Source: Acidobacteriota bacterium
GTDB taxonomy: Bacteria > Acidobacteriota > Terriglobia > Terriglobales > Acidobacteriaceae
DNA length: 64,000 nucleotides
Direction of reading: 5' to 3'
NCBI GenBank assembly: GCA_021780315.1
Contig: JAJXYY010000035.1
Span: 1-64,000, forward strand
The stretch's first letter is position 1; each line of letters opens with the position of its first letter. The position numbers and the translations under genes are program-made. Shown piece after piece: positions 49,821 to 57,899 of the stretch. The notes under the pieces are model-generated. The model was not told the DNA's origin. It ran no database searches and was given only the letters and a program-made list of their open reading frames with translations.

Positions 49821-50867
49821 ATGCAAATCGGTATCGACAGCTTCGCCGCCGCAGTTACTGACCCCGCCACCGGCCTCACCATCGCCCCCGCCGATCGCCT
49901 GCGCAACCTCCTCGCCGAGATCACCCTCGCCGACCAGGTAGGCCTCGATGTCTTCGGCATCGGCGAGCACCACCGCACGGAGTATCTTGACTCCGCCCCC
50001 GCCATCATCCTCGCCGCCTCCGCCGCCCTCACCCAGCACATTCGCCTTACCAGCGCCGTCACCGTCCTCTCCGCCGCCGACCCCGTCCGCGTCTTCCAGC
50101 AGTTCGCCACCCTCGACCTAATCTCTAACGGCCGCGCCGAAATCGTCGCCGGACGCGGCTCCTTCATCGAGTCCTTCCCCCTCTTCGGCCTCGACCTCAA
50201 GGACTACGACTCCCTCTTCGCGGAAAACCTCGATCTCCTCCTCAAAATCCGCGAAACCCCCAACCTCCACTGGTCCGGAAAGCACCGCGCACCACTCACC
50301 GGCCAGGGCATCTACCCTCGCCCTCTCCAGAACCCCCTTCCCATCTGGCTTGGCGTCGGCGGAACCCCCGAGTCCTTCGCCCGCGCCGGCCTCCTCGGCC
50401 TGCCCCTGATGGTCGCCATCATCGGCGGAGAACACCACCGCTTCCGCCCCCTCATCGATCTCTACCGCGAAGCCGGCCACCGCGCCGGCCACAACCCTGC
50501 ACAACTCAAAGTAGGCATCCACTCCATCGGCTTCCTCGGAGACACCGACGCCCAGGCCGCCGACATCTTCTTCCCCGGCTACGCCCACGCCTTCACTCAG
50601 ATCGGCAAGGAGCGTGGCTGGCCCCCCACCACCCGCTTCCAGTACGACACTCTTCGCGGACCCACCGGAGCACTCCTCATCGGCGCTCCCGAAACCGTCG
50701 CCGAAAAAATCCTCCGCATCAACCAATCCCTCGGTGGCATCGACCGCCTCACCTTCCAGATGACCGTCGCCAACCTCCCCCACGCCGACATGCTCCACGC
50801 CATCGAACTCCTCGGTACCCGCGTAGCACCCCTCATCCGCAAAGCCCTGCCCGCAACCTCGCAGTAG
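49821..50867 (+). CDS. LLM-class (luciferase-like) flavin-dependent oxidoreductase
   Basis: A 348-residue TIM-barrel flavoenzyme using FMN or F420. Motifs: [17 protein letters not shown] at the N-terminus, [12 protein letters not shown] (flavin-binding), [50 protein letters not shown] (the hallmark of the LLM group), [19 protein letters not shown] and [17 protein letters not shown]. The closest type is the alkanal monooxygenase-like / 'limonene monooxygenase' annotation class. The substrate is unknown. The ATG at 49821 has CAGGAG 10 nt upstream. It converges with the S4 gene. Confidence 0.88.
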   Translation: MQIGIDSFAAAVTDPATGLTIAPADRLRNLLAEITLADQVGLDVFGIGEHHRTEYLDSAPAIILAASAALTQHIRLTSAVTVLSAADPVRVFQQFATLDLISNGRAEIVAGRGSFIESFPLFGLDLKDYDSLFAENLDLLLKIRETPNLHWSGKHRAPLTGQGIYPRPLQNPLPIWLGVGGTPESFARAGLLGLPLMVAIIGGEHHRFRPLIDLYREAGHRAGHNPAQLKVGIHSIGFLGDTDAQAADIFFPGYAHAFTQIGKERGWPPTTRFQYDTLRGPTGALLIGAPETVAEKILRINQSLGGIDRLTFQMTVANLPHADMLHAIELLGTRVAPLIRKALPATSQ

Positions 50868-50947
50868 AATCTCCTGCCTTGCCCATACCTCAGTCAACCG
50901 CAGAAAGTAGGCGGTCGCACGACAACGTGCCTCAAACTCACCCCCAC

Positions 50948-51337
50948 CTAAAACCGGTGAATCTTCCCCCGCAACTTGCTCCGCTCTGCCCGGTCCCGCT
51001 TGTTCGGCTTACCCTCCGTCACCACCCCGATCCGCAGCATCTCTTTATGCTCCGCCGCCAGCTTCAGCCGCAACTCCCGGCTCTCCTCCGTCTCCCGATA
51101 CAGTCGCTGCGCCGCCGCCGCCGGACCACGCACCTCACTCACCATCAGCACCTCTACCAGAAACTCTCCCGCCTCGGTCTTCACCCGCAGCATGTCGCCC
51201 ACCTTCACATCGCGCGCTGCCTTCGCCCGCAATCCATTGGACTCCACCCGGCCCAGTTCACAAGCCCCCGCCGCCAACGCCCGCGTCTTGAAGAACCGCG
51301 CCGCCCAAAGAAACTTATCCATCCGCACACTATCCAT
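50948..51337 (-). CDS. S4-domain RNA-binding protein (HslR-like)
   Basis: A 129-residue protein that binds RNA through an S4 fold: MDKFLWAARFFKTRALAAGACELGRVESNGLRAKAARDVKVGDMLRVKTEAGEFLVEVL. The tail EHKEMLRIGVVTEGKPNKRDRAERSKLRGKIHRF is basic, as in Hsp15/HslR, which recycles stalled 50S-nascent chain complexes. The ATG at 51337 has GGAG about 5 nt upstream; a second ATG at 51322 and an extended frame to 51421 are less likely. It converges with the LLM gene (81 nt). Moderately short for the family's common 120-140 range and therefore complete. Confidence 0.85.
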   Translation of the reverse strand: MDSVRMDKFLWAARFFKTRALAAGACELGRVESNGLRAKAARDVKVGDMLRVKTEAGEFLVEVLMVSEVRGPAAAAQRLYRETEESRELRLKLAAEHKEMLRIGVVTEGKPNKRDRAERSKLRGKIHRF

Positions 51338-51487
51338 AGCCACTCCAGCCTCACCCATCCAGCACCGCCCAATCAACCTGCTCAGGACCACGTCCTCCAT
51401 TAACTCTAACGGAGCCCGCATCGTCCGTGTAACGTCCCCACACGCGCTGCCGAAACACCTCTTCCGCCGCTCTTGCTACCATCACCT

Positions 51488-52588
51488 ATGCGCCTCTTTT
51501 CCACGCTCCTCCTGCTGGCAACCGCCACCTGCGCCCTCTCGCAAACCCCTGCGCCATCTTCCACCAGGCCCATCGAGATCAAAGTCGTCGTCATCAACAT
51601 GTTCGAGCAGGGAGCCGACACCGGCGACGCCCCCGGCGAGTACCAGTACTGGGTCGAGCGCGAACACCTCTCCACCGTCCTGCCCTTGCCCGCCGCCTAC
51701 CACGACCTCCGCCTCAACCCCACCACCGGAGTCCTCGGCCTCCTCACCGGCGTTGGCACCGCCCGCGCCACCGCCTCCGTTATGGCCCTCGGTCTCGACC
51801 CCCGTTTCGACCTCACCCACGCCTACTTCCTCGTCGCCGGCATCGGCGGCATCGATCCCCACATGGGCTCCCTCGGCTCCGCCGTCTGGTCCGACTACAT
51901 CGTCGATGGCGACCTCGCCCACGAGATCGACGCCCGCGAGATCCCCAACGCCACCCCGGCCGAGCGCAGCCTCTGGACCACCGGCTACGTCCCCCTCGGA
52001 AAATCCACCCCCTACGAGCAGCCCCGCCAGCCCCGCTTCGGCGACGACGGCAACATCTACCGTCTCAACCCCGCCCTCGTCACCTGGGCCTTCAACCTCA
52101 CCAAAGACACCCCGCTCCTCGACACCCCCGCCATCGCCGACCACCGCAAGGCCTACCTCGCCACCGAACCCGACAGCCCCGCCCACCGTCCCCCCTTCGT
52201 CCTCCGCGCCGACAACCTCTCCGCCAGCACCTACTGGCACGGCAAGCTCATGAACCAGTGGGCCCACAACTGGCTCGCCTACCAGACTGACGGCCACGGA
52301 ACCTACGCCATCTGCGGCATGGAAGACACCGGAACCCTCCAGTCCCTCACCTGGCTCGCCAAAGCCGGAAAAGTCGACCTCAACCGCGTCCTCGTCCTCC
52401 GCACCGCCAGCAACTACGACCAGCAACCCGACGACCTCACCGCCGCCCAAAGCCTCGCCGCCACCAAGGTCTCCAAATACTCCGCCTACATCCCCGCCCT
52501 CGAAGACGCCTACCGCGTAGGCCACCTCGTAGTCGACAACCTCGTTGCCAACTGGCCGAAAACCCGCGAATCCATCCCCACCAACTAA
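51488..52588 (+). CDS. Purine nucleoside permease (NUP)-family exported protein
   Basis: A 366-residue protein with a signal peptide (MRLFSTLLLLATATCALSQ). It has the NUP-family sequence IEIKVVVINMFEQGADTGDAPGEYQYWVERE, GVGTARATASVMALGLDPRFDLTHAYFLVAGIGGIDPHMGSLGSAVW, ADNLSASTYWHGKLMNQWAHNW and then GMEDTGTLQSLTWLAKAGKVDLNRVLVLRTASNYDQQP. The family is annotated as nucleoside permease from yeast work but has a nucleoside-phosphorylase-like fold, so its activity is uncertain. The ATG at 51488 matches the signal peptide start. It converges with the carotenoid operon; tandem repeats lie between them. Confidence 0.85.
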   Translation: MRLFSTLLLLATATCALSQTPAPSSTRPIEIKVVVINMFEQGADTGDAPGEYQYWVEREHLSTVLPLPAAYHDLRLNPTTGVLGLLTGVGTARATASVMALGLDPRFDLTHAYFLVAGIGGIDPHMGSLGSAVWSDYIVDGDLAHEIDAREIPNATPAERSLWTTGYVPLGKSTPYEQPRQPRFGDDGNIYRLNPALVTWAFNLTKDTPLLDTPAIADHRKAYLATEPDSPAHRPPFVLRADNLSASTYWHGKLMNQWAHNWLAYQTDGHGTYAICGMEDTGTLQSLTWLAKAGKVDLNRVLVLRTASNYDQQPDDLTAAQSLAATKVSKYSAYIPALEDAYRVGHLVVDNLVANWPKTRESIPTN

Positions 52589-52636
52589 CCCCGACACCCT
52601 CACAAACCCAGATGCCCCATCTTCGCGACAATCACC

Positions 52637-52703
52637 CTACAAGCCGGGTGCCCCATTCATGCAGCCTTATCGCATGAGTCGGCTTCGCGCAGCGACCGCA
52701 CTC
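52637..52703. repeat. Tandem 67-bp intergenic repeat, copy 1
   Basis: Starts CTACAAGCCGGGTGCCCCAT and ends CAGCGACCGCACTC. An internal TCATGC...GCATGA inverted repeat forms a stem. It differs from copy 2 at a single position; the period is 90 bp. Confidence 0.85.
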
Positions 52704-52726
52704 CGCTCTCCTCTCGCACAATCTCA

Positions 52727-52793
52727 CTACAAGCCGGGTGCCCCATTCATGCAGCCTTATCGCATGAGTGGGCTTCGCGCAGCGACCGCACTC
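52727..52793. repeat. Tandem 67-bp intergenic repeat, copy 2
   Basis: Near-identical to the copy at 52637. It ends 2 nt before the stop of the minus-strand glycosyltransferase gene, so it may end transcription for both converging genes. It shares flanking sequence CGGGTGCCCCAT and TTCGCGCAGCGA with the repeats at 43.6-43.9 kb. Confidence 0.85.
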
Positions 52794-52795
52794 TC

Positions 52796-53941
52796 CTACT
52801 CCCCCGCGTAAGCCCGGCTCTTCCAACTCACCGCCCCGCCCATCAGCTTCCGCGTCAGCGCATACCACTGCACCGCCAGCAACACCACAATCCCCACCGG
52901 ATGCAGCAACGCCCCCCGCCAACTCTGCCGAAACCGGCCCACCGCCAGCACCCGCGGCAACCAAGCCCCTGCCATCCCCACGCTCAGATAAACCCACACC
53001 GCCACCGACGCGCCGCCTACCGCGGCAAACCACCCTGCCAGTACAAACGGCAACACCTGTCCCAGCACCAACACCAGGCTGATCGGCCCAATCCGAACCG
53101 GATCGGCAATCCCTTCCGTCGCATTCTTCGCCAGCCCAAACCACACCTGCCGCGCATTCGAGTACATCCGGCACGTCGCCAGCCGCGTGATATCCGCAAG
53201 ATCCGTCTTGTACCCACACTGCCGAAACAGTCGCGGCAGCAGCAACCCATCATGCATGGTTGCCTTGATCTTCGGATGTCCGCCACAGGCAAAGTAAGCC
53301 TCTCGCCGCACCATCAAAAACTGGCCGCAACCCGCCGCAAACGCCGGATCGGTACTCATCCTCATCCGCGACACCGGCAGAAACCCCAGCAGCACAAAGT
53401 GGATCAGCGGCAGCAGCAGCCACTCCAGCCAAGTCTTCGTCACCTGCCGCGGAAACCCGCTCACCAGCCCGCAATCCCGCCGCATCTGGAACGCCGCCAT
53501 CCGTGCCAGTGCCTCCGGCTCCAGCCGCACATCCGCATCCACAAAGCACATCACCTCATGCCGGGCCACCTGCGCCAAGGACCAGCACGCATGCTGCTTC
53601 CCGTTCCATCCCTGTGGCAACCCCGGTGCTTGCTCCAGCCGCACTCGCGCATCCTGCTCCGCCATCGCCCGCACAATCGCCGCTGTCCGGTCAGTCGAGC
53701 AGTCGTCCATCACCACCACTTCAAACTCCACCCCAACACTCGCCAGCACGCTCGCCACCGCCGCCCCAATCGACAACTCCTCATCCCGCGCCGGTATCAG
53801 CACCGACACCGCAGGCAGCACCAACTCGCCTGCCTCCTCCGGCTCCCGATACACCCGCAGATTCACGCAAAATAGCACCGCCGGTGCCAGCGCACACAGC
53901 ATCATCGCAATCGTCAACGCATCAAGCATCCGTATCCCCAT
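52796..53941 (-). CDS. Membrane glycosyltransferase family 2 (CrtQ-like)
   Basis: A 381-residue GT2 enzyme: VSVLIPARDEELSIGAAVASVLAS, EVVVMDDCSTDRTAAIVR, LPQGWNGKQHACWSLAQVA, CFVDADVRLEPEALARMAA (the DAD metal motif) and RRDCGLVSGFPRQV. The C-terminus has three to four hydrophobic helices (LVLVLGQVLPFVLAGWFAAVG and others). GW.GK..A is characteristic of CrtQ (diaponeurosporenoate glycosyltransferase) and of the hopene-associated HpnB class. As last gene of the carotenoid operon it most likely adds a sugar to a carotenoid carboxylate. The start overlaps the end of the acyltransferase gene by 20 bp. Confidence 0.88.
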   Translation of the reverse strand: MGIRMLDALTIAMMLCALAPAVLFCVNLRVYREPEEAGELVLPAVSVLIPARDEELSIGAAVASVLASVGVEFEVVVMDDCSTDRTAAIVRAMAEQDARVRLEQAPGLPQGWNGKQHACWSLAQVARHEVMCFVDADVRLEPEALARMAAFQMRRDCGLVSGFPRQVTKTWLEWLLLPLIHFVLLGFLPVSRMRMSTDPAFAAGCGQFLMVRREAYFACGGHPKIKATMHDGLLLPRLFRQCGYKTDLADITRLATCRMYSNARQVWFGLAKNATEGIADPVRIGPISLVLVLGQVLPFVLAGWFAAVGGASVAVWVYLSVGMAGAWLPRVLAVGRFRQSWRGALLHPVGIVVLLAVQWYALTRKLMGGAVSWKSRAYAGE

Positions 53942-54740
53942 CCCTCGTTCTCGCCACCGAAACCGTCGCCCCCACCGTGTGTTCTGCGCGATAAGGCCGC
54001 CCTCCTGCCCAGGCCGTCACTCGCTTCCCCAACGCATATACCCCGCCTGTACCCAGCGTCCCCGCACGCAGCACTGTAAACCCCGTCCCATCCCGCCGCA
54101 TCGCCATCTCCTGCAACGTCTCCATCGCCTCAGCCAGCGCAGCCTGCAATCGCTCCTGCACCGCCTCCGCACTCTCACCCGCCATCACCTCCACTGGCTC
54201 GGCAAAGTGCAGCAGCGTCTCCGGCAACCGCTCATCCCAGAACGGATACTCGATCGCCAGTGGCAACACCCGGCAACTCCCCACCTTCGTCGCAACCCGC
54301 GACGCCAGCGCGGCCAGCCCCGGCTTGAACGCCAGTGGCCGCTCCCGCGCATCCACAAACCGCCCCTGCGGAGTCACCCACAGCACCCCGCCCTCCCGAA
54401 CGATCGTCTCTCCAGTCCGCAAAAACTGTACCGCCCCCCGACTCGTCTTCATCTCCACCGGAAAGATTCCCAGCCGCTTCAGAATCCCATACCGCTCCAG
54501 CGCCTCGGCATCCATCGGCGCATAGTGCTTCCGCTCCGGCATCAACTCCGCCGCCAGCAGAAAACACACCATCGGGTCCCACCACGAGCTATGGTTCGCA
54601 TACACCAGCAGCGGCCCGCCATCCGCCGCAAACCGGCCCGCGCCGCTAATCCGCACCGCATGAAAGTGCCGCCGAAAATACCTCCGCACAATCCGCCGGA
54701 AGAACCCAAGCATCGGTACCGAGATTCGTGGAGCGTCCAT
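53922..54740 (-). CDS. PlsC-family acyltransferase (CrtO-like)
   Basis: A 272-residue lysophospholipid-acyltransferase-type enzyme. The catalytic motif N-H-x4-D is in LLVYANHSSWWDPMVCFLL (~45-63), with GIFPVEMKTSRGAVQFLRTGETIVREGGVLWVTPQGRFVD (E/PQG motif) downstream. In staphyloxanthin synthesis CrtO is an acyltransferase that esterifies the glycosyl carotenoid; in this operon a PlsC-family enzyme next to the glycosyltransferase would do the same. A general phospholipid role cannot be excluded. The gene's 3' end overlaps the GT2 start by 20 bp, indicating tight coupling. Confidence 0.85.
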   Translation of the reverse strand: MDAPRISVPMLGFFRRIVRRYFRRHFHAVRISGAGRFAADGGPLLVYANHSSWWDPMVCFLLAAELMPERKHYAPMDAEALERYGILKRLGIFPVEMKTSRGAVQFLRTGETIVREGGVLWVTPQGRFVDARERPLAFKPGLAALASRVATKVGSCRVLPLAIEYPFWDERLPETLLHFAEPVEVMAGESAEAVQERLQAALAEAMETLQEMAMRRDGTGFTVLRAGTLGTGGVYALGKRVTAWAGGRPYRAEHTVGATVSVARTRDGDTDA

Positions 54741-54793
54741 CGTCTGCTAAGTCCGTTCCTTCAGTCGCATGCCAGCTAGTCTAATCCTTCGTC

Positions 54794-56353
54794 TTAAGCC
54801 GTCACGCCACGCGCCTGCTGGTCCAGCGCATCCGCCGCTATCCAGCCCGACATCATCACCATCGGCATCCCCGGCCCAGGATGCGCCGCACCCCCCGCCA
54901 GGTACAGCCCCTCCAACTCGCGACTCCGGTTCGCCGGCTTGAACGCTCCTTGCCACACCCCATGGCTCGAAATCCCGTAGATCGCCCCATTCAGCACCCG
55001 GTATCGGTCATGGATATCCTGCGGAGTCAGCGCCGCCTCAAACACAATCTGCTCCTCGATATCCTCCATTCCCGCCGTCCGCTTCAGCTTGTCCAGAATC
55101 ACCTGCCGATACCCCGGCAGCATCTTCTTCCAGTCATGGTGTGGCCGCAGATACGGCGTATGCACCAGCACATACAGCGCCTCGCCGCCCTCCGGCGCAC
55201 TCGTCGGATCGGTCGCCGCCGTCGCCGCCAGATAGCACGTCGGATCGGGTGCCGGTTCGCCCAGATCGTAGATGTGATGAAACTCCTCATGCGGATCGCG
55301 CGAAAACACAAAATCATGATGCGCCAGATGCTCGTACCGCCGCTTCAGCCCCAGGTACAACACCACCCCGCTGCACGCCGGTTCATAGCTCCGCTTATGC
55401 TCAAACGTCTTCGCCGGAGCCCCGCCCACCAACTCCCGATGCGTACGCACTGCATCCGAATTCGACACCACCCGATCAAAAGAGTGCACCGCTCCCGTCG
55501 TCGTAATCAGCCCCGTCACCTTACCGCTACGGCCGCCATACGAAGGAGCATCGGTCACAATCCGCGCCACGTCCGTCTCCGTGTGGAACACCACGCCCAA
55601 CTCCGTCGCCAGCTTCACCAGACCCTCAGGAACCGCACGCGTCCCACCCAGCGGATACCAGATCCCCTCTTCCATCTGCATATGCCCAATCGAGCACAAA
55701 ATCGCCGGCGAAGCATCCGGAGAACTCCCCACATACTGCACAAAGTGGTCCAGCATCTGTGCCGTATTCGCATCCGGAATAAACTCGCGAATCGTGCCTG
55801 CCACCGTCTTCCCCAGGCGCATCCGCATCACATCCTTCAGCACCTTCAGATCGAACGCGCCGCCCACATCCATCGTGTCCTTGATCGACCCGATCGACCG
55901 CCAGAAAAAGAACCGGTCGCTGATCGAATGCAGCTGCTCGGACATCTCCAGAAACTTCAGATAACCCGCACCCATCTTCGGCCATACCGCGTCCAACTGC
56001 GCCGCCATCGCCTGCGCATCGTCCATCAGGTCCAGCCGTGACCCATCTTCAAAAAAACACCGCCACTGCGGATCCAGTCGCACCATCGGCACGTAATCTT
56101 CCATCCGCTTGCCTGCCTCGGCAAAGATCTTCCGCAGCACCGACGGCTGGATCAAAATCGTCGGCCCCATATCGAACCGGAAGCCCTCTGCCCGCAACTG
56201 TGCTGCCTTGCCGCCCAGCCACGCGTTCTTCTCGAACACCGTAACCTTGTGTCCGCGCGCCGCCAGCGTACACGCCGCCGCCAGTCCAGCCAGTCCCGAT
56301 CCAATCACTCCAACCTTTATCCCATCGCCGCTCTGCATAGTGCTCCTCGTCAT
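54794..56353 (-). CDS. CrtI-family carotenoid desaturase/oxygenase (CrtN/CrtP type), second copy
   Basis: A 519-residue FAD-dependent amine-oxidase-fold enzyme. IKVGVIGSGLAGLAAACTLAARGHKVTVFEKNAWLGGKA is the dinucleotide-binding motif; GFRFDMGPTILIQPSVL is the phytoene-desaturase signature; the C-terminal LYLAGGAAHPGPGMPMVMMSGW is the second FAD-contact motif (GG..H.G.G.P). The family includes CrtN (dehydrosqualene desaturase) and CrtP (terminal oxidase). Which role this copy plays cannot be told from the sequence, but position after aldehyde dehydrogenase suggests CrtP. The ATG at 56353 overlaps the aldehyde dehydrogenase stop (ATGA). Confidence 0.88.
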   Translation of the reverse strand: MTRSTMQSGDGIKVGVIGSGLAGLAAACTLAARGHKVTVFEKNAWLGGKAAQLRAEGFRFDMGPTILIQPSVLRKIFAEAGKRMEDYVPMVRLDPQWRCFFEDGSRLDLMDDAQAMAAQLDAVWPKMGAGYLKFLEMSEQLHSISDRFFFWRSIGSIKDTMDVGGAFDLKVLKDVMRMRLGKTVAGTIREFIPDANTAQMLDHFVQYVGSSPDASPAILCSIGHMQMEEGIWYPLGGTRAVPEGLVKLATELGVVFHTETDVARIVTDAPSYGGRSGKVTGLITTTGAVHSFDRVVSNSDAVRTHRELVGGAPAKTFEHKRSYEPACSGVVLYLGLKRRYEHLAHHDFVFSRDPHEEFHHIYDLGEPAPDPTCYLAATAATDPTSAPEGGEALYVLVHTPYLRPHHDWKKMLPGYRQVILDKLKRTAGMEDIEEQIVFEAALTPQDIHDRYRVLNGAIYGISSHGVWQGAFKPANRSRELEGLYLAGGAAHPGPGMPMVMMSGWIAADALDQQARGVTA

Positions 56354-57897
56354 CGGTCCTTCAATCCTTTGCTTGCTGCTACCACTTGTTTCAAACCCTG
56401 CCACCGTGCACGCCACGTCCCGGCATGGCTCATCGCAATCAACCCGGCAAACAACCCCTCATGCGCCTTGCCCGTCGCCTCGTAGTGACGTGTGCTCTTG
56501 CCGCGCCGGACCGCGATCACCTTCACTGCCGTCATCTCCAGCAACCCTTCCGCGCCCCGCGTCACGCCAAAGCCACTCCCGCGACGCCCCCCAAACGGCA
56601 CCCGCGGATCAGCCGTCGGCACCATCACATCATTCACCACCACCGTCCCCGCCGTAATCTTCTCCGCCAACGCACGCGCCGCGCGCTCCTCCCCAAACAC
56701 CGCCACCGTCAACGCATAAGGACACTCCTCCTGCGCCGCCAGCACCTCCGCCTCATCCGCCACCGCCATCACCATCAGCAGCGGAGCAAACACATCCGCC
56801 TGCGCAATCGCCATCTCCGGCCTTACATCTGTAACCAGAATAGGTCGCTGTTCTGCTACGACCTCTCCCATTACCTGCGCTCCCATCTCTCGCGCCCCAT
56901 CCAGCAGCGCCTCCACCTGCTCGCGAGCCGCCTCCGCCAGCCGAACTCCCCCAACCCCAGCCAACTCCGTCTCCAGCTTCCGCAGCAGCGTGCGCTTACG
57001 CCCCGCCGACGCACCCACCAGCATCACCCGTCGCGGAGCCATACACGTCGCCGACCCATTCAACCGCATCCCAAACACCAACGCTCGCACCACTCGTTCC
57101 AAATCCGCCGAGGGCAACACCACCACCGCATCGCAGCCCGAAAGCTCCATCACACTTGGCGTCGCCGTGTCCGCCAACTCGCGCAGCAGGGCCTTCCCAG
57201 TAGTCGACGAGCCGGTAAACAAAACCTTGTCCGCGCCCAGCGCGATCTCTGCCCGCCCGGCCTCCACGCTCTCCTCCGCCACCCGCAGCAAATCGTGCGG
57301 CAGCCCCGCTTCATACATCGCCTGCGCAAACAGCGCCGCCACCGCTCTGCCGCCGCGCCCCGGCTTCCAAACCACCGCATTGCCCGCCACCAAAGCCTGC
57401 CAGACCTGCACGCCCGGCAGCAACAGCGGATAGTTCGCTGGCCCAATCACCAGCACCTTCCCCAGCGCTACTCGCCGCACCTCGCTGTCCACACCAGCCA
57501 GCCAAAAGGGAAGTCCGCGCCGCCCCAACCGCCGCACCGCCAGAATCTTCGCCGCCTCACGCTCCAGAAAGCGGCCAGCCGCCAGCATTGGCAACACCTC
57601 CGCAACCATCGTGTCCGCCGGTGTCCTCACCAACTCGTCCGGTATCGCCGCCGCAAACGCCGCCGCCATTCCCGCCATCCGTTGCCGCGCGCGCCGCAAC
57701 ACCTCTAACCGCTCGGTTAATGAACAAGCCGCCCATGTTCTCTGAGCCAACTCACTCGTACGAACTCGACCCGAAACTGTCCCACTCCACGTCGGTTCGT
57801 CCATCGTCTTGTCGGTCACAGGCTGGGTCATACCCGATACTCTACCGCGATCCGCCCCCTTACACGCGGACTCGGCATCCATCACCCCATCCCGCAT
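56350..57897 (-). CDS. Aldehyde dehydrogenase, carotenoid-cluster type (CrtNc/AldH)
   Basis: A 515-residue NAD(P)-dependent aldehyde dehydrogenase with GKVLVIGPANYPLLLPGVQVWQALVAGNAVVWKPG (cofactor-binding), VLFTGSSTTGKALL, VMELSGCDAVVVLPSADLERV (catalytic glutamate in the E-L-S-G motif) and LNGSATCMAPRRV (the active-site cysteine). The C-terminus has VPFGGRRGSGFGVTRG. In staphyloxanthin and planctomycete C30 pathways, a dedicated aldehyde dehydrogenase oxidises the terminal carotenoid aldehyde to the acid; the setting between two CrtI-family genes fits that. It starts 2 nt after the upstream gene's stop; an ATG at 57882 or 57831 is also possible. Confidence 0.88.
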   Translation of the reverse strand: MRDGVMDAESACKGADRGRVSGMTQPVTDKTMDEPTWSGTVSGRVRTSELAQRTWAACSLTERLEVLRRARQRMAGMAAAFAAAIPDELVRTPADTMVAEVLPMLAAGRFLEREAAKILAVRRLGRRGLPFWLAGVDSEVRRVALGKVLVIGPANYPLLLPGVQVWQALVAGNAVVWKPGRGGRAVAALFAQAMYEAGLPHDLLRVAEESVEAGRAEIALGADKVLFTGSSTTGKALLRELADTATPSVMELSGCDAVVVLPSADLERVVRALVFGMRLNGSATCMAPRRVMLVGASAGRKRTLLRKLETELAGVGGVRLAEAAREQVEALLDGAREMGAQVMGEVVAEQRPILVTDVRPEMAIAQADVFAPLLMVMAVADEAEVLAAQEECPYALTVAVFGEERAARALAEKITAGTVVVNDVMVPTADPRVPFGGRRGSGFGVTRGAEGLLEMTAVKVIAVRRGKSTRHYEATGKAHEGLFAGLIAMSHAGTWRARWQGLKQVVAASKGLKDR

Positions 57898-57899
57898 CG

